A stretch of DNA of 64,000 nt from contig JAKBZN010000002.1 in assembly GCA_021842465.1 (NCBI GenBank), positions 62,001 to 126,000 of the forward strand. Direction: 5' to 3'. This document shows, piece by piece, positions 38,571-47,595 of this stretch (position 1 is the first letter of the stretch; every line of letters begins with the position of its first letter). The stretch is from Pseudomonadota bacterium (GTDB lineage Bacteria > Pseudomonadota > Gammaproteobacteria > Burkholderiales > Burkholderiaceae_F). The position numbers were made by a program, and so were the translations under genes. Under the pieces are notes generated by a model. The model did no database searches. It was not told where the DNA came from and was given only the letters and a program-made list of their open reading frames with translations.

Positions 38571-38921
38571 GTGGCCCGGTACGAGCATCTGCCGATCTAC
38601 AAACAGGCGCTGGACGTGGCGGTGCACTTCGAGAAGGTGGTGGCGGGTTTCAGCCGCTATCACAAGTACACGCTGGGCACGGAATTGCGCAACAAGAGCC
38701 GGCAGGCGGTGACGCTGGTCATCAAGGCCAATGCCGCGCGCGACAAGCGGGAGCAACTGCTCGCCTTGCGCGACTGTCTCGACGAATTGCTGATCGTGAT
38801 GCGCATCGCCAAGGAAGCGCGGGCCTTCAAGAGCTTCGAGTCGTTTACCTACGCCGTCGAGCAGGTCGTATCGGTTTGCAGACAGAACGAAGGGTGGTTA
38901 CGCAGTACGCAAAAGGCGTGA
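38571..38921 (+). CDS. avd: Avd-like four-helix-bundle DGR accessory protein
   Basis: VARYEHLPIYKQALDVAVHFEKVVAGFSRYHKYTLGTELRNKSRQAVTLVIKANAARDKREQLLALRDCLDELLIVMRIAKEARAFKSFESFTYAVEQV; position between VR and TR. Confidence 0.88.
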   Translation: MARYEHLPIYKQALDVAVHFEKVVAGFSRYHKYTLGTELRNKSRQAVTLVIKANAARDKREQLLALRDCLDELLIVMRIAKEARAFKSFESFTYAVEQVVSVCRQNEGWLRSTQKA

Positions 38922-39072
38922 ACGCGAGGGGGCCTGAATCGCAGCTTTGCGGGCGCAAGCCGAAGGCCGCGAGCGAGCCGATGTGTCATTGTGCGCCTGT
39001 CCCGCCGGGATCCGTACACCGGCATGTCGATACAGGGCGCGCTACCCGTTCACCGGGATGCGCGTCCGGTGG

Positions 39073-39090
39073 GGCGGAGGATTCTCCGCC
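39073..39090 (+). other. 7-bp hairpin immediately 5' of the TR
   Basis: GGCGGAG-GATT-CTCCGCC, 16 nt before the TR. Confidence 0.5.
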
Positions 39091-39106
39091 GGAAAGTGGA
39101 CGGGCA

Positions 39107-39246
39107 AACGTCCAGTCCAACAACTATTGGTCGGCCACGGAGTACGCGCCCAATACCAACAACGCGTGGAACTTCAATTTCAACAATGGCAACCAGAACA
39201 ACGACAATAAGACCAATAGTTTGTATGCGTGGGCTGTGCACTCGGG
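39107..39246 (+). repeat. DGR template repeat (TR)
   Basis: AACGTCCAGTCCAACAACTATTGG...CACTCGGG; ten AAC codons in the VR reading frame. Confidence 0.97.
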
Positions 39247-39249
39247 AGA

Positions 39250-40731
39250 ATGATCGCCCTTGATCTTTCGCTGGAGAATTTGTACCGGCAGTATCACCGC
39301 TGCCGGCGCAACAAGCGAAACACCGCCAACGCCTTGCGCTTCGAGGCCGAGCAGGAGAAGAACCTGGTCGCGCTGCAGGAAGCACTGGTGACGCGCAGCT
39401 ACCGCCCCGGCCGTTCTGTCTGCTTTTTTGCAACCAAGCCCAAGCTGCGCGAGATCTTCGCCGCCGATTTCCGCGACCGGGTGGTGCACCACCTGCTGGT
39501 GGAGTACCTGGAAGGCATCTGGGAGCCCGTCTTCATCCACGATTCCTACGCCTGCCGCAAGGGCAAGGGCGTGCATGCCGCGGTGGATCGTTTGCAGAGC
39601 TTCCTGCGCCAAGCTACGGCAAACGGAACGCGGCCAGCCTGGTTCCTGCAACTCGACGTGCGCAACTTCTTCATGCGCATCGACAAGGACATCCTGTTTG
39701 GCATGCTTGCGCGCAAGCTCCGGGACGAAACGGCGCTCTGGCTCACGCGCACGCTGGTATATCACGATTGCACCGAAGAGTTCGTGCTGCGCGGTAAACC
39801 CGCCCTGATGGATGCCATACCGCCGCACAAGACACTCTTCGCCGCCGAGCCGAACAAGGGATTGCCGATCGGCAACCTCAACAGCCAGTTCTTTGCCAAC
39901 GTGTACCTGAACGGCCTCGACCAGTTCGTCAAGCACGAACTCCGATGCCGGCACTATCTTCGCTACTGCGACGATTTCGTCCTGCTCGCCAACGACCCGG
40001 AGATCCTGCGCGATTGGCAAGCGCGCATCGAGAGCTATCTGCGAGACGATCTCGCGCTGGAACTCAACCGCAAGCAGCGCCTGGCGCCGGTGTCCAACGG
40101 CGTGGATTTCCTGGGCTACATCGTGCGTCGCGATTACATGCTCGTGCGGCGGCGGGTGGTAAACAACCTCAAGGCCAAGCTGCGGGACTATGAGGCCCGC
40201 AACGTTGCCGACCGAGGCGATGCGCTTTGCTACCGGCTTGACGAATCGCGGCTCGATGCGCTGGCTTCCACGTTGTCCTCCTATCTCGGGCACTTGAAGC
40301 GAGCCTCCAGCTGGCGGCTGTGGCAGGCGCTGTGGCAGCGGTTCGGGTTTCTCCAGCTGGTTTTCGATTTCGACCCGGCGCGCTGGAAGCTCGTGCGCAA
40401 GTTTCCCGTGCCCGCCGATCTCAATACCGTGCGCCGGCAGTACCGCCATCTCCGCTGGCGGTTTCCGCAGGATGCGCTGTTTTTCCGTGTCGGGCGCTTT
40501 TACGAGTGCTATGACATCCGCGAGCCGGAATGGGTCTCGCACCTCGGCTTGAAGCGCATGGGCTGGACGCGCCGGGGCGCGCGCTGGGGTTTCCCGCGGT
40601 CGCATCTCGAACGCAATCTCGCGGCTGCGCTCGCCGCCGGTTTCCGCGTGCTGCTGATTGGCGAGCGCGAAGGCGAACACGGTCGCCCGCGAAGGCGCGT
40701 GCCGATATGCCGGCTTGTTCCGCACGGCTGA
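39250..40731 (+). CDS. DGR reverse transcriptase with C-terminal MutS domain I-like extension
   Basis: WFLQLDVRNFFMRID (motif A), GLPIGNLNSQFFANVYLNGLD (DGR-type GxxxSQ), YLRYCDDFVLLA (motif C); C-terminal FPQDALFFRVGRFYECYD...GFPRSHLERNLAAALAAGFRVLLIGE. Start trimmed to ATG 39250. Confidence 0.95.
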   Translation: MIALDLSLENLYRQYHRCRRNKRNTANALRFEAEQEKNLVALQEALVTRSYRPGRSVCFFATKPKLREIFAADFRDRVVHHLLVEYLEGIWEPVFIHDSYACRKGKGVHAAVDRLQSFLRQATANGTRPAWFLQLDVRNFFMRIDKDILFGMLARKLRDETALWLTRTLVYHDCTEEFVLRGKPALMDAIPPHKTLFAAEPNKGLPIGNLNSQFFANVYLNGLDQFVKHELRCRHYLRYCDDFVLLANDPEILRDWQARIESYLRDDLALELNRKQRLAPVSNGVDFLGYIVRRDYMLVRRRVVNNLKAKLRDYEARNVADRGDALCYRLDESRLDALASTLSSYLGHLKRASSWRLWQALWQRFGFLQLVFDFDPARWKLVRKFPVPADLNTVRRQYRHLRWRFPQDALFFRVGRFYECYDIREPEWVSHLGLKRMGWTRRGARWGFPRSHLERNLAAALAAGFRVLLIGEREGEHGRPRRRVPICRLVPHG

Positions 40732-40831
40732 CCCGCGCTCCCATGGTGCTCAGTATTGGGTAGACGCGAGGACCCAAGTCCATCAGCAACGGTTCGTGCT
40801 TCTCCCCGGCGAGACGCGCGCCCACGTCGCT

Positions 40832-40924
40832 GTGATGCCCGGCAACGAGCTTGGCCGAGGCGCAAATCACTCGGCCCCCTGGGCGGCGGCTTACCGCCGC
40901 ATTGCCGGCACATTGCCCGCCGGC
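40832..40924 (+). repeat. diverged repeat copy flanking the DGR on the right
   Basis: Pairs with 37459-37551 in inverted orientation. Confidence 0.7.
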
Positions 40925-41301
40925 ACCGATGTCGGCGCTGGCCGACCAGCACTCGTAGGTGCTACGGCAGGTGTCAGAGTGAAGCGGTCCCTCGAAAGAC
41001 AGCTTCGGAAGACGGGTGGTGGACTGCTCGTGGCCGGGTCCTGCCGGCCCAGGATGCACCGGAGCGGCCATTCCGCCATCCGCTGCCAGCGTGTAGCGGA
41101 CGACTGAGTGCCCGGCTACCGGGGGCCGGGAATTGCAACCCTGGTTTGCACGTAGCCTCCTTCCTGCGATGCCACGGCGTTTGCCACGCATTCCGGTGCA
41201 GGGCACCCGGAACGTGTGCGGGACACCCTTCCCACGCATCCGTCGCGCAGGGACGACACGTCGTGACATGCGCGAAGCCATCCCGCTCCAGGCGGAACGA
41301 A

Positions 41302-41331
41302 GCGTTCCCCCCAACTGCGCAGGGGGAACGC
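41302..41331 (-). terminator. terminator-like hairpin downstream of cysN
   Basis: GCGTTCCCCC ... GGGGGAACGC perfect 10-bp stem just past the cysN stop. Confidence 0.5.
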
Positions 41332-41339
41332 GGCTCCGA

Positions 41340-42620
41340 TTACAACATCCCCGCCGCCACCGTATCGTTGTGCGCCGGATCGATGAGGATGAAGCTGCCC
41401 GTCGCCCGGAACTGCTCGTAGCGGTCGGCCGCGATCGGGTTTTGCGTGCCCAGCGCCAGGCGGACGATGTCGTTGGGCTCGACCCGGGCTTCGCCGGTCT
41501 CCCAATCGAGGGTTTCGATGTTCAGCCGCGCATGCACCGCGCCCACGCGTACCCGGGTTTCACGGGTCGCCTGTCGGAGCAGATATTCCCGGCGCGGGTC
41601 GAGCGGCTGCTGGCCGAGCCAGCAGACCATCGCTTCGGTACCGGCGCGGGCGGCCTGCGGGACGTGTTCCGGGTCCGCGAGCAGATCGCCGCGGGAGATG
41701 TCGATCTCGTCGACCAGAGAGAGCAACACGGACTCGCCGGCCACCGCACGGTCGCGCGCTTCCGTGCCGATCGCGATGGCCTGGACCCGCGATCGGGCGC
41801 CGGACGGGAATACGGCGATCTCGTCCCCGACCGCGACCGTGCCGGACTCGATCCGTCCGGCGTAGCCGCGGAAATCCGCCTGGGAAGGACGGCATACCCA
41901 CTGGACCGGGAAGCGCAGCGGCGCCTCGGCGTCGGCTTCGCGCGCCGGCGCGGCTTCCAGCATTTCGATCAGGGTCGGCCCTTCATACCATGCCAGTTCC
42001 GGTGCCCGGTCCACCACGTTCGCGCCGGTCAGCGCGGACAGCGGAATGTAGTCGACGTTCACGTGCAGCGAAGGGTGGCGCTCGAGCCAGGCGCGGAATT
42101 CGGCGGTGATTTCCGCGAACCGCTCCTGCGCGTGCTCGACGAGATCCATCTTGTTCACGGCCACGATGAGGTGGTGGACGCCGAGCAGGCCGGCGATGGT
42201 CGCGTGCCGGCGCGTCTGGGCGAGGATCCCCTTGCGCGCATCGACCAGCAGAACCGCTGCGTCCGCCGTCGAGGCGGCGGTGACCATGTTGCGCGTGTAC
42301 TGCACGTGGCCCGGACTGTCGGCGATGATGAACTTGCGTCGCGCGGTGGCGAAGTAGCGGTAGGCGACGTCGATTGTGATGCCTTGCTCGCGCTCGGCCA
42401 CCAGGCCGTCGGTGAGCAGCGAGAGGTCGACCGCCGAGAGCCCGCGGCGTTGCGCGTTGTGCTCGAGCGTCGCCAGCGTATCCGATAGCAGCGCCTTGGT
42501 GTCGTACAGCAGGCGCCCGATCAGGGTGCTCTTGCCGTCGTCGACGCTGCCGCAGGTGAGGAAGCGCAGTACGCCGAGATCTTCGGTGGGATGTCGTTGC
42601 GGTATGACGTCGCGTTTCAT
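41340..42620 (-). CDS. cysN: sulfate adenylyltransferase subunit 1
   Basis: FLTCGSVDDGKSTLIGRLLYDTK, DSPGHVQYTRNMVTAAS; start trimmed to 42620. Confidence 0.95.
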   Translation of the reverse strand: MKRDVIPQRHPTEDLGVLRFLTCGSVDDGKSTLIGRLLYDTKALLSDTLATLEHNAQRRGLSAVDLSLLTDGLVAEREQGITIDVAYRYFATARRKFIIADSPGHVQYTRNMVTAASTADAAVLLVDARKGILAQTRRHATIAGLLGVHHLIVAVNKMDLVEHAQERFAEITAEFRAWLERHPSLHVNVDYIPLSALTGANVVDRAPELAWYEGPTLIEMLEAAPAREADAEAPLRFPVQWVCRPSQADFRGYAGRIESGTVAVGDEIAVFPSGARSRVQAIAIGTEARDRAVAGESVLLSLVDEIDISRGDLLADPEHVPQAARAGTEAMVCWLGQQPLDPRREYLLRQATRETRVRVGAVHARLNIETLDWETGEARVEPNDIVRLALGTQNPIAADRYEQFRATGSFILIDPAHNDTVAAGML

Positions 42621-43570
42621 CAGAAGTACCCTTCGCGCTTGCGTTGTTCCATCGAGGCCTCGGACGTCTTGTCGTCCATCCGGGTCGCGCCGCGTTCGGT
42701 GAGCGTCGCGTCCATCGTTTCCGCGACGATCTCGTCGTAATTGGCGGCAGTCGATTCGACCGGGCAGGTGCAGGAGATGTCGCCGACCGTGCGGAAGCGC
42801 ACGCTTACCGTCTCGACCGTTTCCCCTTCCTTCGGCGGGGTGAGCGGCGTGACCGGGACGAGGGCGCCGTTGCGCCGGACCACCGGGCGCGGGTGGGCAA
42901 AATAGAGCGACGGCACTTCCAGCCCCTCGCGCGCGATGTACTGCCACACGTCGGTTTCCGTCCAGTTGCTGATCGGGAACACGCGCATGTGCTCTCCCGG
43001 GGCAACGCGCGCGTTGTAGAGGTTCCAGAGTTCCGGGCGCTGGTTCTTCGGATCCCATTGCCCCCAGCCGTCGCGGAAGCTGAATACGCGTTCCTTCGCG
43101 CGCGCTTTTTCCTCGTCGCGGCGGGCGCCGCCGATGCAGGCGTCGAAGCGGAATTCGGCGATCGCGTCGAGCAGGGTCACCGACTGGTGCTTGTTGCGCG
43201 ACTCGTCGGCGCTGCGCAGCACGATCCGGCCGCGCGCGATCGAATCATCGATGGTGCGGACGATGAGCCGCTCGCCCAGTTCGGCGGCCCGCCGGTCGCG
43301 GAATTCGATCACTTCGGGGAAGTTGTGCCCGGTGTCGACGTGCAGCAGCGGAAACGGGAAGCGCGCCGGGCGGAACGCCTTGGTGGCGAGGTGCAGCAGG
43401 ACGATGGAGTCCTTCCCCCCCGAAAACAGCAATGCCGGCTGCGCGCATTGGCCCGCGACCTCGCGCAGGATGTGGATGGCCTCCGACTCAAGCCAATCGA
43501 GATGGGACAGGCGAACGGGCGCCGCGGAAGGGTTTCCGGCCTTTGGCGACGGCTCGGCGACGAAACTCAT
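42620..43570 (-). CDS. cysD: sulfate adenylyltransferase subunit 2
   Basis: LDWLESEAIHILREVAGQ, LFSGGKDSIVLLHLATKAF; start trimmed to 43570. Confidence 0.95.
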   Translation of the reverse strand: MSFVAEPSPKAGNPSAAPVRLSHLDWLESEAIHILREVAGQCAQPALLFSGGKDSIVLLHLATKAFRPARFPFPLLHVDTGHNFPEVIEFRDRRAAELGERLIVRTIDDSIARGRIVLRSADESRNKHQSVTLLDAIAEFRFDACIGGARRDEEKARAKERVFSFRDGWGQWDPKNQRPELWNLYNARVAPGEHMRVFPISNWTETDVWQYIAREGLEVPSLYFAHPRPVVRRNGALVPVTPLTPPKEGETVETVSVRFRTVGDISCTCPVESTAANYDEIVAETMDATLTERGATRMDDKTSEASMEQRKREGYF

Positions 43571-44286
43571 GCGAATTCTCCGGTTGGATTGCCGGCTGCG
43601 GCACGATGGCCCGCCGCCGGTTTGCGATGCAGCCCGCATTCCTTGGACTCGGGGTTCTCCCACCACCAGCGGCCGGCACGGATGTCCTCGCCGACGGCGA
43701 TGGCGCGCGTACAGGGCGCGCAGCCGATGCTGGGATAGAAGCGGTCGTGCAGGGTGTTATACGGCACGTCGTGGGCGCGGATGTAGTCCCAGACCTGCGT
43801 TTCCGACCAGTCGTGCAGGGGGTTGAACTTGTCCAGACCGCGCTCGGCGTCGAATTCCCGGGCCGGCAGCTGCGCCCGGGTCACCGCCTGCTGGGCGCGC
43901 ATGCCGGTGACCCAGGCGTGCTTGCCGGCGAGCGCGCGGGCAAGGGGCTCGACCTTGCGCACGGCGCAGCACGCCTTGCGGTTCTCCACCGAGGCATAGA
44001 AGCCGTTGATGCCGTTGGCGGCCACCAAGCGCCGCAATGCATCGGCGTCGGGGGCCCAGGTCTGGAAGCATCTGCCGTAGCGTTCTTCGACCTGCTGCAT
44101 CAGGGTGTGGGTCTCTTCCGGGAGGCGCCCGGTGTCGAGCGTGAAGATGTCGATGGCGAGCGCGTGCCGGCGGATGAGGTCGAGCAGAACCATGTCTTCC
44201 GCGCCGAAGCTCGTCGAAAAGGCGGCGGGCGCCTGCTCGGCCGCTTGGCGCAGCAGGGCCAGTGCGGAATCGATCTGCGCGTTCAT
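43567..44286 (-). CDS. cysH: phosphoadenylyl/adenylyl-sulfate reductase
   Basis: FSTSFGAEDMVLLD, CCAVRKVEPL, CAPCTRA, ECGLH (Cys set of the Fe-S APS reductase type). Confidence 0.92.
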   Translation of the reverse strand: MNAQIDSALALLRQAAEQAPAAFSTSFGAEDMVLLDLIRRHALAIDIFTLDTGRLPEETHTLMQQVEERYGRCFQTWAPDADALRRLVAANGINGFYASVENRKACCAVRKVEPLARALAGKHAWVTGMRAQQAVTRAQLPAREFDAERGLDKFNPLHDWSETQVWDYIRAHDVPYNTLHDRFYPSIGCAPCTRAIAVGEDIRAGRWWWENPESKECGLHRKPAAGHRAAAGNPTGEFA

Positions 44287-44879
44287 GCCGAAACCTCTGT
44301 CCGCCGGAACCGCGGAAGCGGTTGATCCACGGACCCTTGGTAGCTGCCCGAAAAGACCTCGAACCCGCGCAGCGCCGTCTCGGGATCGCGGTCGGCGCGC
44401 AACACGAACGTGTCGAAGCCCACGCGGCGCAGTGCGAACAACTGATCCTGCAGGATGTCGCCGAATGCCCGCAGCTCGCCGCGCCAGCCGTAGCGGCCGC
44501 GCAGCAGGGCGGCCGTCGAGTATCCGCGCCCATCGGTGAATTTCGGAAAATGTACGCCGATCGCCTGGATCCGGGGGAACAGGGCGACGGCACGCTCCGG
44601 GTCATCGGTCGGGCCGAGCCAGACGCCGATGGGGCCCAGCTCCGGCAGTCGTTCGGCATGGGCCAGCGCCCGGTCGAGCGGCAGCAGGAGCGGGTGGCTG
44701 TGGGGAGCGCCGCCCGGCGAAAACTCGTCGATGATGTGTTCCTCGTCGATTTCGCGGCGGATTTCCCCCCAGCGCGCGTCATGTTCGACGACGTGCCAAT
44801 CGTCGGCGGCGATCTGCGGCCGGCCATCGATGAGTCGGATGATGCGATGCGGAGTGGGACGGGCTTCAGACATTGGCAA
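44283..44879 (-). CDS. DUF934 family protein
   Basis: IGVHFPKFTDGRGYSTAALLRGRYGWRGELRAFGDILQDQLFALRRVGFDTF between cysH and cysI. Confidence 0.9.
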   Translation of the reverse strand: MPMSEARPTPHRIIRLIDGRPQIAADDWHVVEHDARWGEIRREIDEEHIIDEFSPGGAPHSHPLLLPLDRALAHAERLPELGPIGVWLGPTDDPERAVALFPRIQAIGVHFPKFTDGRGYSTAALLRGRYGWRGELRAFGDILQDQLFALRRVGFDTFVLRADRDPETALRGFEVFSGSYQGSVDQPLPRFRRTEVSA

Positions 44880-46584
44880 CTTCCTCCGCGGTTTCCTGTG
44901 ACGGATACACCGCCATTTTGAACGGCGCGACCCCGACGCGCTCCAGGGTATCGATGAATCGCTCGTCCGGGTTGCGCAGCGCCACGTACAGATCGAGGAG
45001 GGTGGCGACGACCCCGGGGACCTCCGAGGCGGCGAACGCCCGGCCGAGCACGGCGCCGATCCGGGTCGACGTTGGGTCGGCGCCGACCGTTCCGCCCAGG
45101 GTGACCTGATAGAACTCCTCGCCGTGCTTGTCCACGCCCAGGATGCCGATGTTGCCGACGTGGTGGTGTCCGCACGAGTTGATGCAGCCGGAAATGTTCA
45201 GGCTGACCTCTCCCAGGTCGTGCACGTAGTCGAGATCGTCGAAGCGGTCGCGGATCGCGGTGGCGATGGGAATCGACTTGGCGTTGGCGAGGGCGCAGAA
45301 GTCGCCGCCCGGGCAGCAGATGATGTCGGTGAGCGCCCCGATGTTCGGCGTCGCCAGTCCCCGCGCGCGCAGCGCCTCCCACAGCGCGAAGAGATCCTCC
45401 TGGGCAACGTCGGCGAGCACCAGGTTCTGTTCGTGGGTGACCCGCAGTTCGCCGAAGCTGTACGCGTCCGCCAGGTCGGCAATCGCGTCCATTTCCGCCG
45501 CATCCGCGTCTCCCGGCGCCTTGCCGTTGCGCTTGAGCGAGAGCGTGACCGAGGCGTAGCCGGGAACGCGATGTTCCCGTACGTTGCGGATGCGCCAGCG
45601 GGCGAAGCCCGGGTGTTGCGCGTCGAGTGCGCGCAGGGCTTCGACACCCGACTCGACGGCTTCGGCCGATTTCCGCTCGTAGCGGGGTGGCGCGAATCCT
45701 TCCGCGATGCGCGCCAGTTCCGCGTCCGTCGCGGTGCCCGGGCCGTTTTCCAGGTGTGCGAATTCGGCATCGACCTGGCGCGCGAATTCCTCCGCGCCCA
45801 GCGCGCGCACGAGGATCTTGATCCGCGCCTTGTAGGCGTTGTCGCGGCGGCCGTAGCGGTTGTAGACCCGCAACAGGGCTTCGGTGTAGGTGGTCAGGTG
45901 GCGCCACGACAGGCCGCGGCGCACGATGACGCCCAGGATCGGCGTCCGGCCGAGTCCGCCGCCGGCGAGCACGTCGGCGACGACCTCTCCCGCATCGTCG
46001 CGTCGCAGATAGAAACCCAGGTCGTGGACCGGCACGGCGGCGCGATCGGCTGGCGTGTCCCCCGTCGTGCCGCTGAATGCGATCTTGAACTTGCGCGGCA
46101 GGAACGAGAACTCCGGATGAAACGTCGACCACTGCCGCAACAGTTCGCAATACGGCCGCGGGTCGACCGTTTCGTCGGGCGCCACGCCCGCGAACGGATC
46201 GGTGGTGATGTTGCGCACGCAATTCCCCGAAGTCTGGATCGCGTGCATTTCGACCGACGCCAGGGCGGCGAGGATGTCGGGCACCTCTTCGAGTTTCACC
46301 CAGTTGAACTGGATGTTCTGGCGGGTGCTGAAATGCCCCGTGCCGCGATCCCAGGTACGGGCGATGTGCGCGAGCACGCGGAGCTGGTGCGCCGCGAGCA
46401 ACCCATACGGAATGGCGATGCGCAGCATCGGCGCGTGCCGCTGGATGTAGATGCCGTTCTGCAGCCGCAGCGGGCGCAGTTCGTCGTCGCTCAGCGCGCC
46501 GTCCTTCCAACGTTCCACTTGGTCGCGGAACTGCGCCACGCGCTCGTGCAGCATTTGCCGGTCGAATTCGGTATAGCGGTACAT
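44866..46584 (-). CDS. cysI: nitrite/sulfite reductase (sulfite reductase haemoprotein subunit)
   Basis: NCVRNITTDPFAG, CCPGGDFCALA, NISGCINSCGHHHVG. Confidence 0.92.
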   Translation of the reverse strand: MYRYTEFDRQMLHERVAQFRDQVERWKDGALSDDELRPLRLQNGIYIQRHAPMLRIAIPYGLLAAHQLRVLAHIARTWDRGTGHFSTRQNIQFNWVKLEEVPDILAALASVEMHAIQTSGNCVRNITTDPFAGVAPDETVDPRPYCELLRQWSTFHPEFSFLPRKFKIAFSGTTGDTPADRAAVPVHDLGFYLRRDDAGEVVADVLAGGGLGRTPILGVIVRRGLSWRHLTTYTEALLRVYNRYGRRDNAYKARIKILVRALGAEEFARQVDAEFAHLENGPGTATDAELARIAEGFAPPRYERKSAEAVESGVEALRALDAQHPGFARWRIRNVREHRVPGYASVTLSLKRNGKAPGDADAAEMDAIADLADAYSFGELRVTHEQNLVLADVAQEDLFALWEALRARGLATPNIGALTDIICCPGGDFCALANAKSIPIATAIRDRFDDLDYVHDLGEVSLNISGCINSCGHHHVGNIGILGVDKHGEEFYQVTLGGTVGADPTSTRIGAVLGRAFAASEVPGVVATLLDLYVALRNPDERFIDTLERVGVAPFKMAVYPSQETAEEVANV

Positions 46585-46603
46585 GATTGTCAGCGGGTTT
46601 CGT

Positions 46604-47440
46604 TCAAATCCAGAGTAGGCGGAGGCCGAGCAACAGCAGCATCGCCACCAATGTCCAGCGGAGCGCGCGCTCCGGCAGCCGGCTCGACAGGCCGGCGCCG
46701 AAGCGGATCGCGGGCAGGGAGCCGAGGAGCAGACCCAGCAGCATGGTGGCGTTCACGGTACCCAGGGCGGCATGCCCGAGCCCGGCGATCAGCGTGAGGG
46801 GCACCGCATGGGCGAGGTCCGCGGCGATCAACTGGCGCGCCGGAACGGCCGGATACAGGAAAAAGAGGGCGACGGTGCCGATGGCTCCGGCCCCGACCGA
46901 GGTGACGGTCACGAGCGCGCCGATCAGCGCGCCGACGGCGATCGTGGCGAGGGCGCGCCCCGAATCGGCGCCCGCCAGTGCATCGAGCGGCTGCCCCATC
47001 CCTGCCGCGGCCGCCGCGAGCGGCGCGGCGGCCGCGCGCAGGCCCAGCGACTGGATCTGGACGCGGAAGGCGAGGGCTCCGGCGGTGAGCAGCAACGCGG
47101 CGCCGAGGGCGGGCTGCACCACCGCCGCGTATTGGGCCGAATACGCGGCCGCGTCGGGATGCCATTGGTGGATCGCGAACAGGGTAGCCAAGGCCGCCGG
47201 GACCGATCCGGCGGCCATCCGCAGCGGGATCGCCCAGGGGACGATTCCCTTGCGCGCGTAGCTGCGGACGCCGGCGGATTTCGTGATCGCGGCGAACAGC
47301 AGGTCGGTGCCGACGGCCACTTGCGGAGGCACGCCGAGCAGCAGCGTGAGCAGGGGGGTCATGAGCGATCCGCCGCCGACGCCCGTGGCGCCGACGATGA
47401 ATCCGACCACCGCTCCGCTAAGGATGAACTGCAACAGCAC
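46604..47440 (-). CDS. TSUP/TauE-SafE family sulfite exporter-like permease
   Basis: GAVVGFIVGATGVGGGSLMTPLLTLLLGVPPQVAVGTDLLFAAITKSAG. Confidence 0.9.
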   Translation of the reverse strand: MLLQFILSGAVVGFIVGATGVGGGSLMTPLLTLLLGVPPQVAVGTDLLFAAITKSAGVRSYARKGIVPWAIPLRMAAGSVPAALATLFAIHQWHPDAAAYSAQYAAVVQPALGAALLLTAGALAFRVQIQSLGLRAAAAPLAAAAAGMGQPLDALAGADSGRALATIAVGALIGALVTVTSVGAGAIGTVALFFLYPAVPARQLIAADLAHAVPLTLIAGLGHAALGTVNATMLLGLLLGSLPAIRFGAGLSSRLPERALRWTLVAMLLLLGLRLLWI

Positions 47441-47595
47441 CGCGAATCTCCGTAATGAACCCGAAGGGTACGGACGGACGCGGCCGCGGGGAACGAAGCG
47501 ATTGCTATGCGGTTATGCGGTTACGGAATAACGGGAACAACCCCTTTCCCGCGCTCTCGGGGGGCGGGGGCGAGGGGCCAAACGCATGGCGCGGC

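Larger units (their letters stand above)
37743..40731 (+). mobile_element. diversity-generating retroelement (target-VR, avd, TR, RT)
   Basis: Order target/VR - avd - TR - RT; VR/TR differ by adenine-specific substitutions; RT has DGR motif IGNLNSQ and YCDD. Confidence 0.96.

Noticed and set aside
39124-40725. 533-aa minus ORF
   Set aside because: Antisense to the DGR RT; the plus frame has all RT motifs.
37800-40731. Group II intron or retron as explanation for the first RT
   Set aside because: No intron domain V or msr/msd-like structure noticed; the adenine-specific TR/VR pair, Avd and GxxxSQ motif fit a DGR.
43757-46510. 917-aa minus ORF
   Set aside because: Wrong frame on the same strand as cysH/DUF934/cysI; Arg-rich with no domains.
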